IMG/VR virus record: IMGVR_UViG_3300017752_000101
Coordinates: 1-29,088 of that record
Direction: 5' to 3' (one strand)
Origin: a virus
DNA: 29,088 nt
Shown here: in pieces, positions 1-6,149 of the stretch
Numbering within the stretch: the first letter of the stretch is position 1
Layout of the letters: the number at the start of each line of letters is the position of its first letter
The notes under the pieces: generated by a model
Database searches by the model: none
What the model was told of the DNA's origin: nothing
The model's input: the letters and a program-made list of their open reading frames with translations, nothing else
Position numbers and translations under genes: made by a program

Positions 1-87
1 AGTGAGTTCAGCTTGATTTACAGTCTTTTCCATTTCATCAAAAGCTTTTGACCAAGACCAGTTTGAAGGATTATTTGAATTATACAT
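1..87 (-). CDS. Partial leftward gene, 5' end only, unknown function
   Basis: The first 29 codons of a leftward gene lie here, and the gene runs off the left edge of the window. The start ATG is at 87..85 and the peptide begins MYNSNNPSNWSWSKAFDEME. No family is recognised. The start is supported by a 42-bp module at 102-143 that also precedes the next two leftward genes. The composition (polar, Trp and Asn rich) gives no functional clue. The position next to a divergent control region suggests an early or regulatory transcript, which is inference. Confidence 0.6.
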   Translation of the reverse strand, partial: MYNSNNPSNWSWSKAFDEMEKTVNQAELT

Positions 88-101
88 AGTTATTTATTTT
101 A

Positions 102-143
102 TTAGTTTATTATATTATCGACACTTTGTCGTAATTAGTTTGT
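102..143 (-). promoter_or_regulatory. Copy 1 of the 42-bp leftward promoter/leader module
   Basis: Read on the minus strand this is ACAAACTAATTACGA, then nine bases, then GATAATATAATAAACTAA, ending 14 bases before the ATG of the leftmost gene. The same arrangement with the same nine-base gap is found at 580-621 and 819-860, each time upstream of a leftward ORF. Inside the gap of this copy lies a short inverted repeat (CGACA CTT TGTCG on the plus strand, 119-131). A promoter plus translation leader is the simplest reading. Its polymerase or sigma specificity is unknown. Confidence 0.6.
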
Positions 144-306
144 AACTGAGTGAGAAATCGAATCTCACTTCCAACCATTTCAGTTATGTGTTGAGTAATA
201 TGTTCGTGTTATTTATAGTCGTTAAAGTATTACTATCAACTTCGACTTTGACTCGTTCATTTTTGATTTACCAGTAAACGAGTAGAACTAACTGGACTTT
301 TAGTTT

Positions 307-543
307 TTAAGACTGAGTACTTAATTCTCTGCAGAATTTAGGAACAGTATTACTATTTGTATAAGATTTATACTTTTGAAAACAATTCATCTCGTCAAAT
401 TTATTTTGAAACTCATTATAAATTTCATCATGATTATAAGTGAATGTAATGTCTTTTTTGTTAGTGAAAGTGACTACTGTATTAGTACCTATTAGTGACT
501 TTCTGATTACAAATCTTTTTGTTGTTAAGTTATTAGTTTTCAT
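307..543 (-). CDS. Small leftward protein of unknown function (78 aa)
   Basis: A 78-residue protein starting MKTNNLTTKRFVIRKSLIG. The N-terminal third alternates hydrophobic and basic residues, suggesting a small beta-rich domain, and the C-terminal half is polar with two cysteines. No TM segment, signal peptide or family is recognised. The ATG at 543 follows the 42-bp leftward module (580-621) and an A/T-rich leader, which makes expression credible. The about 160 bases between its stop and the module of the next leftward gene hold no convincing gene. Confidence 0.6.
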   Translation of the reverse strand: MKTNNLTTKRFVIRKSLIGTNTVVTFTNKKDITFTYNHDEIYNEFQNKFDEMNCFQKYKSYTNSNTVPKFCRELSTQS

Positions 544-579
544 ATTATTTATTTTTTATTTAGTTATTATTAATTTAGT

Positions 580-621
580 TTAGTTATATATATTATCTGT
601 TTGTTGTCGTATTTAGTTTGT
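580..621 (-). promoter_or_regulatory. Copy 2 of the 42-bp leftward promoter/leader module
   Basis: On the minus strand: ACAAACTAAATACGA, nine bases, then GATAATATATATAACTAA. The last 18 bases are identical to copy 3 and the first 15 differ from copy 1 at one position. It sits 36 bases upstream of the 78-residue gene's ATG. Conservation of spacing in three copies argues for a functional promoter/leader rather than chance AT-richness. Confidence 0.65.
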
Positions 622-698
622 GTTGTGTAAGTGTAGTTTTGTTTAGTTATTAATTTTAGTTTAGAAGTGTATCGCGTAAACTCTCTGTAATTTACATT

Positions 699-800
699 TT
701 AAATTCCATTAAATGAAATATAGTTTATAATTCCGTGAGTGATTATGTTATAAGCTATCAATGTTATTAGTGATGTTAAAGATATTAGTAATAGTTTCAT
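699..800 (-). CDS. Small membrane peptide (33 aa)
   Basis: A short ORF from ATG at 800..798 to TAA at 701..699, with sequence beginning MKLLLISLTSLITLIAYNII. Residues 2 to about 22 form one hydrophobic, probably membrane-spanning helix, followed by a short polar and aromatic tail. Length alone would not support it. The 42-bp leftward module at 819-860 sits 18 bases upstream of the ATG, exactly as for the other two leftward genes. Small inner-membrane peptides are common among phage early genes (for example in superinfection exclusion or host takeover), but no specific role can be assigned. Confidence 0.5.
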   Translation of the reverse strand: MKLLLISLTSLITLIAYNIITHGIINYISFNGI

Positions 801-818
801 ATTGTTTTTATTTATTTG

Positions 819-860
819 TTAGTTATATATATTATCTAACGAAGCTCGTAAATAGATTGT
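819..860 (-). promoter_or_regulatory. Copy 3 of the 42-bp leftward promoter/leader module
   Basis: On the minus strand: ACAATCTATTTACGA, nine bases, then GATAATATATATAACTAA, followed by an A-rich leader to the ATG of the 33-residue membrane peptide. Its 18-base downstream half is identical to copy 2. Confidence 0.6.
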
Positions 861-921
861 GTACTTATTAGTATGTCAAAATGTTAGACGCTAAAAGGTT
901 ACACAATTATGCATCGAAATA

Positions 922-1000
922 ACTGACGAAGACAAAATATTAATCTAAAATTGATGGGGCCCGTGAAATATAAAATCGTTTTACTGACGAAATACAAAAT
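922..1000. repeat. Imperfect direct repeat pair in control region
   Basis: ACTGACGAAGACAAAAT (922-938) and ACTGACGAAATACAAAAT (983-1000) start 61 bases apart. Each is followed within about 35 bases by a G-run element (TTGATGGGG at 951-959, TTGTGGGG at 1005-1012). This could be a pair of protein-binding sites or part of an origin. Confidence 0.45.
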
Positions 1001-1047
1001 TATATTGTGGGGTGCAGTACTCTACTCCTATATTTCTAGTATATTTT

Positions 1048-1101
1048 AAAAAAACAGTGACATTTGCCTCTTAAAGCTACCTAATAAGGGGTATTTGTCA
1101 C
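1048..1101 (-). terminator. Long hairpin with T-run on the minus strand
   Basis: Arms 1057-1073 and 1085-1101 pair over 17 positions with two mismatches and two G-T wobbles, around an 11-base loop. On the plus strand the left arm is preceded by seven A (1048-1054), so on the minus strand the hairpin is followed by CTG and seven T. That resembles an intrinsic terminator for leftward transcripts. On the plus strand it would instead be a structured element upstream of the first late gene. Which role applies cannot be decided from sequence alone. Confidence 0.5.
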
Positions 1102-1121
1102 CCTATAATGTAGTATAAAAG

Positions 1122-1150
1122 ATGTAAATATGTAAAAATACATGTAAATA
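1122..1150. repeat. Three phased ATGTAAATA-like repeats
   Basis: ATGTAAATA (1122-1130), ATGTAAAAATA (1130-1140) and ATGTAAATA (1142-1150) recur about every 8 to 12 bases, roughly one helical turn, about 50 bases upstream of the first rightward gene. Tandem phased repeats of this sort often bind a regulator. Function is inferred. Confidence 0.4.
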
Positions 1151-1197
1151 ACTATATTATACAGTAATATAAAAGAAATTTCAAAAATCAAGCATAA

Positions 1198-1536
1198 ATG
1201 CCAATAATAACTACATATCCGTTTAAAGAAGCTCCATTGAATGAAAAAGATGAGATACTAATATCGGATTCTGCGTCTTCTAATCCTAAATTAAAGACTA
1301 AGACGACTAATATTATAGCATTAAGCAAGATTATTAACTTAAAATCTACTTTTGTCTTCCATCAAGCCGTACCAAGTGATACGTGGGTAATAGAACATAA
1401 CTTAAATAAGTTTCCATCAGTAACGGTGGTTAACTCTCATAAGGAAGAAGTGATTGGTAGTTTACAATACAACACAACAAATAAATTAACATTAACTTTT
1501 AGTGCGCCTTTTTCAGGGGATGCATATATAAACTAA
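1198..1536 (+). CDS. Short fibre/virion accessory protein with HNLN C-terminal domain
   Basis: A 112-residue protein with two recognisable parts. The N-terminal half begins MPIITTYPFKEAPLNEKDEI and ends in a TKTTNIIALSKI segment, matching the pattern seen at the start of the fibre gene at 4646 (TYP..., D-x-x-L/I-x-x-D, TK...). Such modules commonly anchor phage fibres. The C-terminal half contains WVIEHNLNKFPSVTVV and ends FSAPFSGDAYIN, a small beta-sandwich type of domain found at the C-terminus of many tail proteins and related to the end of the next gene product. It is the first rightward gene, four bases before the next. The function is probably virion attachment, without enzymatic motifs. 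Confidence 0.6.
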   Translation: MPIITTYPFKEAPLNEKDEILISDSASSNPKLKTKTTNIIALSKIINLKSTFVFHQAVPSDTWVIEHNLNKFPSVTVVNSHKEEVIGSLQYNTTNKLTLTFSAPFSGDAYIN

Positions 1537-1540
1537 CAAA

Positions 1541-3253
1541 ATGGCAATAAAATTTTTAGATAACTTAGATTTAAACGGTAATCAGTTATTAAACTCAAGA
1601 TTAGAGGTTTTAGCATCAGACCCTGGCAGCGCAAATTCAGGTGATATAATATATAATTCAACATCTAACGTATTTAAGTTCTATAACGGCTCAGCATGGA
1701 TAGATCCATCGGCTGGTAGTTATACAAGTTGGCAACTATCAGGAGATTCAGGTAGTGGAACTATAGTTAATGCTTCACAAGTTACACTTTCAGGAACAGG
1801 AGCTATTAATACGGCTTTAACTAACCCAACTGGAAACATATTTGTAGTTGGAATAAGTATAGATGCAGCAACATCTACACAAAGAGGTGCTGTAGAATTA
1901 TTTTCTGACACAGCTCAATCAGTAGCAGCTAATTCAGTAACAACTACAGCTAGTAGAACTTATGGTTTACAATTAAACGCCGCTGGCCAAGGTGTGGTTA
2001 ATGTACCTTGGACTGATACGTCTGGTATGACTAGCTGGAACGCTAATATATTCGGCGGAGCCTCAGGACCATTTACTATAGGTCAAGATGGTGATTTAAC
2101 AATAAAGCCAGGTAGTAATATGGATATTTCATTAGCTGGAAGTAATGACGCTGCTAACTATACTATTGGTCTTGCTAATAGTGGTGTTACAGCAGCTTCT
2201 TATACTAATGCAAGTATTACAGTTAATGCAAAAGGTCTAATAACTTCTGCTTCTAGCGGTACAGTGTCTAATACTACTTACACTTTACCAACTAGCGTAC
2301 CATTCAGTAACGTAGCTGCAATAACACTTACTGGTAGTGATAGTTCTCTCGATGTTGTTAATTTTATAGGAGCGGCTAATCAAACTAAAATAAACGCAGC
2401 AACACAGGGAAGTGTTACGATTGGCCTAGCAGATAATGTTAGCACAGTTGGTGATTTAACAGTTGGCGGTGGTGATATAACCTTAAGTGGCACAGGTCGT
2501 ATTCAAGGCATCGACACAGTTTCAGCTGGTACAGATGCAGTAAATAAAACATATGTTGACAATTCTGTAGTTGGTAACTTAGTATTTCAAGGTGGTTATA
2601 ACGCTGCTAGTAATACACCAGATCTTGATTCAAATCCATCATCAAGTATTAAAAAAGGTTGGGCATACGTTGTAACGGATCCTGGTAGTTTCTTTAGTGA
2701 AACTGTTGAAGTAGGAGATTTCTTATTTGCTCAAAGCGATGCTCCAACAGCTTTATCTGATTGGGTAACTGTTCAAAATAACGTTGGCTTAGCAACAATA
2801 TCTACAGTTGGTATTGGTAATGTGAATGCACAAACAGGACCAACTTCTAGCAACCAATTGACAGGTATTGATGTGCGGTATTCAAGTGGCACGGCACAAG
2901 TTGGTATTGATATACGCTCTCAAGATAATTACACAGCTGGATCTGTAGATGTAGATAATGATCTTCTTCTAATAAGCCAAAACACTGATGTTAATGGAGA
3001 TACTAAGAATAATAAAATTACTCTTAATAGTTTAAAAAGTGCTATAGGATTAAAAACGTTTAAAGGAACAAGCGCTTCTGGAACAACACATACCTTTACT
3101 CATAATCTAAATACTAGAAATGTAATGGTACAATTGTTCGATACTTCTAGTTTCGATACTGTTTATGCAACAGTTGTTAGAACTAGCGTAAATGTAGTTA
3201 CTGTTACAACTGCAGCTTCAGCAGATATAACTTGCTTAATAAGCGAAGTATGA
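1541..3253 (+). CDS. Tail fibre-like structural protein (570 aa)
   Basis: A Ser/Thr/Gly/Asn-rich, nearly lysine-free repetitive protein typical of phage fibres. It starts MAIKFLDNLDLNGNQLLNSR. This opening resembles the first residues of the product at 3288 (MAVNFLDGITVDGN), suggesting a common docking peptide. The middle has beta-rich stretches and a segment around residues 330-410 (GTDAVNKTYVDN ... GWAYVVTDPGSF ... VEVGDFLFAQ) widely seen in marine phage fibres. The C-terminus (THTFTHNLNTRNVMVQLFD) is another HNLN-type domain like that of the preceding gene. Likely a trimeric receptor-binding or whisker fibre. The exact location on the virion is unknown. Confidence 0.7.
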   Translation: MAIKFLDNLDLNGNQLLNSRLEVLASDPGSANSGDIIYNSTSNVFKFYNGSAWIDPSAGSYTSWQLSGDSGSGTIVNASQVTLSGTGAINTALTNPTGNIFVVGISIDAATSTQRGAVELFSDTAQSVAANSVTTTASRTYGLQLNAAGQGVVNVPWTDTSGMTSWNANIFGGASGPFTIGQDGDLTIKPGSNMDISLAGSNDAANYTIGLANSGVTAASYTNASITVNAKGLITSASSGTVSNTTYTLPTSVPFSNVAAITLTGSDSSLDVVNFIGAANQTKINAATQGSVTIGLADNVSTVGDLTVGGGDITLSGTGRIQGIDTVSAGTDAVNKTYVDNSVVGNLVFQGGYNAASNTPDLDSNPSSSIKKGWAYVVTDPGSFFSETVEVGDFLFAQSDAPTALSDWVTVQNNVGLATISTVGIGNVNAQTGPTSSNQLTGIDVRYSSGTAQVGIDIRSQDNYTAGSVDVDNDLLLISQNTDVNGDTKNNKITLNSLKSAIGLKTFKGTSASGTTHTFTHNLNTRNVMVQLFDTSSFDTVYATVVRTSVNVVTVTTAASADITCLISEV

Positions 3254-3287
3254 TAATATAAAATCAAATCAAATAAAATTAAATTAA

Positions 3288-4220
3288 ATGGCAGTAAATT
3301 TTTTAGATGGCATAACAGTTGACGGCAATGTGGGTATAGGAACTACTAGCCCAACTGAAAAGCTACATGTCAAAACTTCAGGTGTAGAAATTGCAAAATA
3401 CGAAACTACAGCTACAGCTGATTTAGCAATAGAGTTAGCCAATTCACAAGGAAGTATGTTCTTTGGACTAGGAGGCGGTGAGCAGTTTGGAGTCGGAACA
3501 ACATCAGATTTAAATGGAACTGGTAATTTGTTTATAATAGAACAAGGCGGAAATACTGGCATTGGAACTACTAGCCCAGGCGCTAAACTAGACGTAAATG
3601 GAAACATGGTTGTTAATAGTAGCGGTACAGATGGAGGTTTAGAAATGGGAGTCTGGGCCAACTCAAGTTCTTATAACTTTATAGGCACAAAAAATATGAC
3701 TGGCTTAGAATACGCTATGATATTTGATGGCACTAACACTTTTGTAGGAGCAGGGAATGGTGGATCTTTAAAATTAAGAGGTCCAGCAAATGATTCAAAT
3801 CCATCAATAGTTATATCTGCTACTACTTGTACGGTAGATGCTGGCACTAGTACTGGTCAAGGAACAATAAGAGCTAAGTATAACTCTTCTGATAATTCAG
3901 CTGGTATAACATCTACATTTACAGTTAGAAACGGTAATAACTCTGCTTCTTTAACATTTGTAATAAAAGACGGTGTTGTTACATCAGTTACTAGTAGTGA
4001 TAGAAGATTAAAGAAAAACATTAAGCTTATCGGTAAATCACCAAGTGGAATTAATATATATGAGTTTCAATATAAAGTTAAGTACGCTAAGAATTATGGC
4101 ACAGGTAAATTTCAAGGTGTCATGTCAGACGAAGTTCCATGGAGAGCTGTTAGTGTTGATAAAGGTGGTTATGACATGGTGGACTATAGCATGATAGACG
4201 TAGAGTTTAAACAACTATAG
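3288..4220 (+). CDS. Fibre protein with C-terminal Peptidase_S74-type intramolecular chaperone
   Basis: A 310-residue protein. The N-terminus MAVNFLDGITVDGN is shared with the previous gene. It is followed by two copies of a GIGTTSPxxKLxV motif (about residues 17-28 and 95-106), common in trimeric fibre stems. The last 74 residues begin SDRRLKKNI at residue 237 and include FQGVMSDEVPWRA and YDMVDYS. This is the signature of the S74 chaperone domain, which drives trimerisation and then cleaves itself off at the Ser-Asp site. The domain is short but has the expected Ser-Asp, Lys and GVMxxEV elements. The gene follows a long A/T leader (TAAAATTAAATTAA) with no Shine-Dalgarno and is two bases from the nucleotidyltransferase. 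Confidence 0.8.
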   Translation: MAVNFLDGITVDGNVGIGTTSPTEKLHVKTSGVEIAKYETTATADLAIELANSQGSMFFGLGGGEQFGVGTTSDLNGTGNLFIIEQGGNTGIGTTSPGAKLDVNGNMVVNSSGTDGGLEMGVWANSSSYNFIGTKNMTGLEYAMIFDGTNTFVGAGNGGSLKLRGPANDSNPSIVISATTCTVDAGTSTGQGTIRAKYNSSDNSAGITSTFTVRNGNNSASLTFVIKDGVVTSVTSSDRRLKKNIKLIGKSPSGINIYEFQYKVKYAKNYGTGKFQGVMSDEVPWRAVSVDKGGYDMVDYSMIDVEFKQL

Positions 4221-4221
4221 T

Positions 4222-4686
4222 ATGAAGTTAATACAAAACTGGAGTGACCAAGATAAAACTAAACTTCTAAACAGAATATTAGAAGTGATAGGTGATAAAG
4301 AATATTTAGATATAGTAGTATATGGAAGCAGAGTAAGCGGTGACTTTAAAGTTGACTCTGATTTAGATGTAGGTGTTTATGTAAATGAAATAAAAAGATG
4401 TCCATGTTGTCAGTTGCATCCACGAGAAATTACAAGCTATGTAAATGGTATATATCGACCTGAAAATGATTTGGGAAATTTCTTTATAATGGATATAACC
4501 TATTATACAGCTAAAGACATAGATAATGGAAACTGGACTCAATTTGGAGAAACATATGATCTACCTAAGTATTCTTTAATAACTAACAAGTACTACCCAG
4601 GAAACAAAAAAGAAACAAAAAAATTTAAAAAAACAAAATATCAAAATGGCTCAAATACAAACATATCCGAGAAAGTCTTTTTATAA
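4222..4686 (+). CDS. Small nucleotidyltransferase (Pol-beta superfamily)
   Basis: A 154-residue protein with an intact minimal nucleotidyltransferase core: VVYGSRVSG (G35, S36), SDLDVGVY (D47 and D49) and a third acidic residue in IMDITYY (D91). These match the hG[GS]...DhD...hDh pattern of Mnt/kanamycin-type transferases, which bind two metals and transfer NMP to a protein or small molecule. A CPCC cluster (60-63) inserted after the second strand could bind metal. No partner HEPN gene or helical substrate domain is visible. The Lys-rich tail overlaps the next gene by 41 bases in another frame. It sits between two fibre genes, an odd place for an enzyme. The substrate is unknown. It could be a host-takeover AMPylase-like enzyme or an antitoxin-like factor. 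Confidence 0.75.
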   Translation: MKLIQNWSDQDKTKLLNRILEVIGDKEYLDIVVYGSRVSGDFKVDSDLDVGVYVNEIKRCPCCQLHPREITSYVNGIYRPENDLGNFFIMDITYYTAKDIDNGNWTQFGETYDLPKYSLITNKYYPGNKKETKKFKKTKYQNGSNTNISEKVFL

Positions 4687-5758
4687 CGGCAATGATTTAT
4701 TTTTAGTTGCAGATAAAACTCCTAACGCACAAGGAGAAATAACAAATGAAACTAAAAGTGTAACTTTGTCTACTGTTGTTGCCGCTGCAATTACAGAGTC
4801 TACACCTATTGCTTTAAATTTGACTACTCAAGGTACAAGTGGAGCTGCTAATTTTGATGCTGTTACAAGTACTCTTAATATTCCTGTTTATACAGCTGAT
4901 ACTAATACTACTTACGATTTAACAGCTCCAAGTGCTGGAGTTATTAGGTTAACTGGAAGCGATACTACAACAGATGATGTATCAGTTTCTGGTAGTGGTG
5001 GAATAACAATAACACAAGGCGCAGCCAACAATATTAATATAGACGGATCTGGTATATCAGGTGGTGTTGCTCAAGTAACAGCTGCTTCACCAGCTGCTTC
5101 AGTAGGCACACCATTAATAGTTACTCCTACAAGTGGTAATGTCACTGTTCAATCAAGAGCTTACGATGGTGGTAATAACGTAGGGCATGTACCTACAGGT
5201 GGAACATCTACTACATTTTTAAGAGGTGATGGTAACTTTTCAACAGTAGTTACAGCAACACCTGCATTTAGTCCTATTCCAATAGCTTTGCACCAATCAA
5301 GTGAACCTGTTGATTTGCAAAAGACTATTTTGAATCAATTTATTTCTACTGTTAGAATGGCTCCCACTAAGATAATATTGTATTTTCCCACAGCTAACAA
5401 TGAAGATATAAGTATAGCGATATATAAAGGTACTATTGACCCAAAAGACGGAACATTATTTGCGAGCATAGTTAATGCAAACGTAGGTTCTACAGCTGGG
5501 CAAAAACAATTTACTTTACAAAAAGCAAGTGGAGCTGGAAATGATATTGAAGTAGGAGAGTCAATAATACTTGTTTTATCATTTAAAGGTGGTAGTGGTG
5601 GCGATACTATGGGAATTATATCAGGTACTAGTGATACGAAACTTGGCCAAATGTCTAACGCTCAAGCTTATGTAAGTAGTGCATTTCCTGGCAATGTTAG
5701 TTCTTTTAGCACTTCATTTGCCGCTTTTAGAGGAAGACCAGCGTTTGTACTTTATTAA
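4646..5758 (+). CDS. Tail fibre-like protein (370 aa)
   Basis: The N-terminus MAQIQTYPRKSFYNGNDLFL followed by ...ETKSVTLSTVV parallels the N-terminus of the product at 1198, suggesting the same virion anchor. Residues about 85-165 are Thr/Gly/Asn-rich beta repeats. A linker near residues 170-200 contains VGHVPTGGTSTTFLRGDGNF, a stem motif recurrent in marine phage fibres. The C-terminal about 150 residues (from IALHQSSEP to GRPAFVLY) look like a compact receptor-binding head and are not recognised. The ATG is preceded by A-rich sequence and lies inside the 3' end of the nucleotidyltransferase gene, so the two are probably cotranscribed. Confidence 0.65.
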   Translation: MAQIQTYPRKSFYNGNDLFLVADKTPNAQGEITNETKSVTLSTVVAAAITESTPIALNLTTQGTSGAANFDAVTSTLNIPVYTADTNTTYDLTAPSAGVIRLTGSDTTTDDVSVSGSGGITITQGAANNINIDGSGISGGVAQVTAASPAASVGTPLIVTPTSGNVTVQSRAYDGGNNVGHVPTGGTSTTFLRGDGNFSTVVTATPAFSPIPIALHQSSEPVDLQKTILNQFISTVRMAPTKIILYFPTANNEDISIAIYKGTIDPKDGTLFASIVNANVGSTAGQKQFTLQKASGAGNDIEVGESIILVLSFKGGSGGDTMGIISGTSDTKLGQMSNAQAYVSSAFPGNVSSFSTSFAAFRGRPAFVLY

Positions 5759-5775
5759 AAATATTAAATAACCGA

Positions 5776-5800
5776 ACTATCAAGTGATAGTATATAATAA
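5776..5800 (+). promoter_or_regulatory. Possible late promoter with small dyad
   Basis: ACTATC AAGT GATAGT (5776-5791) forms a six-base dyad running straight into TATATAATAA. The string ATAGTATATAAT recurs at 24167-24178 just after the capsid gene, and CAAGTGAT plus TATAATAA recurs at 26102-26117. All three sites are in intergenic gaps, so this may be a late promoter element. The evidence is only sequence similarity in AT-rich DNA. Confidence 0.3.
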
Positions 5801-5826
5801 CCAACGTTTAACTAAAACCAAATACA

Positions 5827-6117
5827 ATGACGTTTTTATATACCCGCACTAATACGTGGACTAGTGCACCACAACCAAACGAAGAAACCATTAAAATGTG
5901 GAAACATATCTCACAGAAGAAAAACTGGAGAATTGTTCAACTACCTAATGGATTTTTACAAACCGAATATAAATCCATAAACTCAGATGAATGGATAGAT
6001 GTAACTAGAAGAGAAACTATTGATGGCGCTGAAAAAGCTATAGATAGCTCTATTGAACATTATATAAAGAAGTTAGAGTTTACCAAAGGACCGAAAGTAG
6101 TTAAAACCTTCGAGTAA
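5827..6117 (+). CDS. Conserved small phage protein, unknown function (96 aa)
   Basis: A soluble 96-residue protein with a W-rich middle (KNWRIVQLPNGFLQTEYKS), a VTRRETIDGAEKAIDSSIEHY segment that should form a helix, and a GPKVVKTFE end. I recall similar small proteins in marine phages but no function. It has no TM segment, signal or catalytic motif. It stands alone between the fibre block and the chaperonin operon, with its own upstream gap that carries a possible promoter. Confidence 0.55.
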   Translation: MTFLYTRTNTWTSAPQPNEETIKMWKHISQKKNWRIVQLPNGFLQTEYKSINSDEWIDVTRRETIDGAEKAIDSSIEHYIKKLEFTKGPKVVKTFE

Positions 6118-6149
6118 TATTCAAAACAAATCATATCAAATTAAATTAA

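Larger units (their letters stand above)
861..1197. other. Gene-free divergent control region
   Basis: No credible coding sequence was found here on either strand. The region separates the leftward small genes from the rightward virion, lysis and packaging genes. It holds two imperfect direct repeats (922-938 and 983-1000), each followed by a TTG(A)TGGGG element, a long hairpin at 1057-1101 flanked by seven A on its left, and three ATGTAAATA-like repeats at 1122-1150. A TATAAT string lies at 1104-1109, between hairpin and repeats. It probably contains the first rightward promoter and may contain an origin or operators. That assignment is inference. Confidence 0.6.

Noticed and set aside
149-169. 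Seven-base hairpin (AGTGAGA / TCTCACT)
   Set aside because: It has no T-run on either strand and a plain loop, so a terminator cannot be supported. It may be chance.
110-178. Minus-strand 22-codon ORF between the first two leftward genes
   Set aside because: It overlaps copy 1 of the 42-bp module, has no module of its own, and has no recognisable feature.
3284-3661. Long minus-strand ORF opposite the S74 fibre gene
   Set aside because: Antisense shadow rich in Pro/Ser/Leu caused by the composition of the real gene, with no leader and no family pattern.
4640-4690. Possible frameshift joining the nucleotidyltransferase to the following fibre
   Set aside because: The fibre has its own ATG and a complete N-terminal module matching the gene at 1198, so two separate overlapping genes explain the sequence better. 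The A-rich run could still cause rare slippage.
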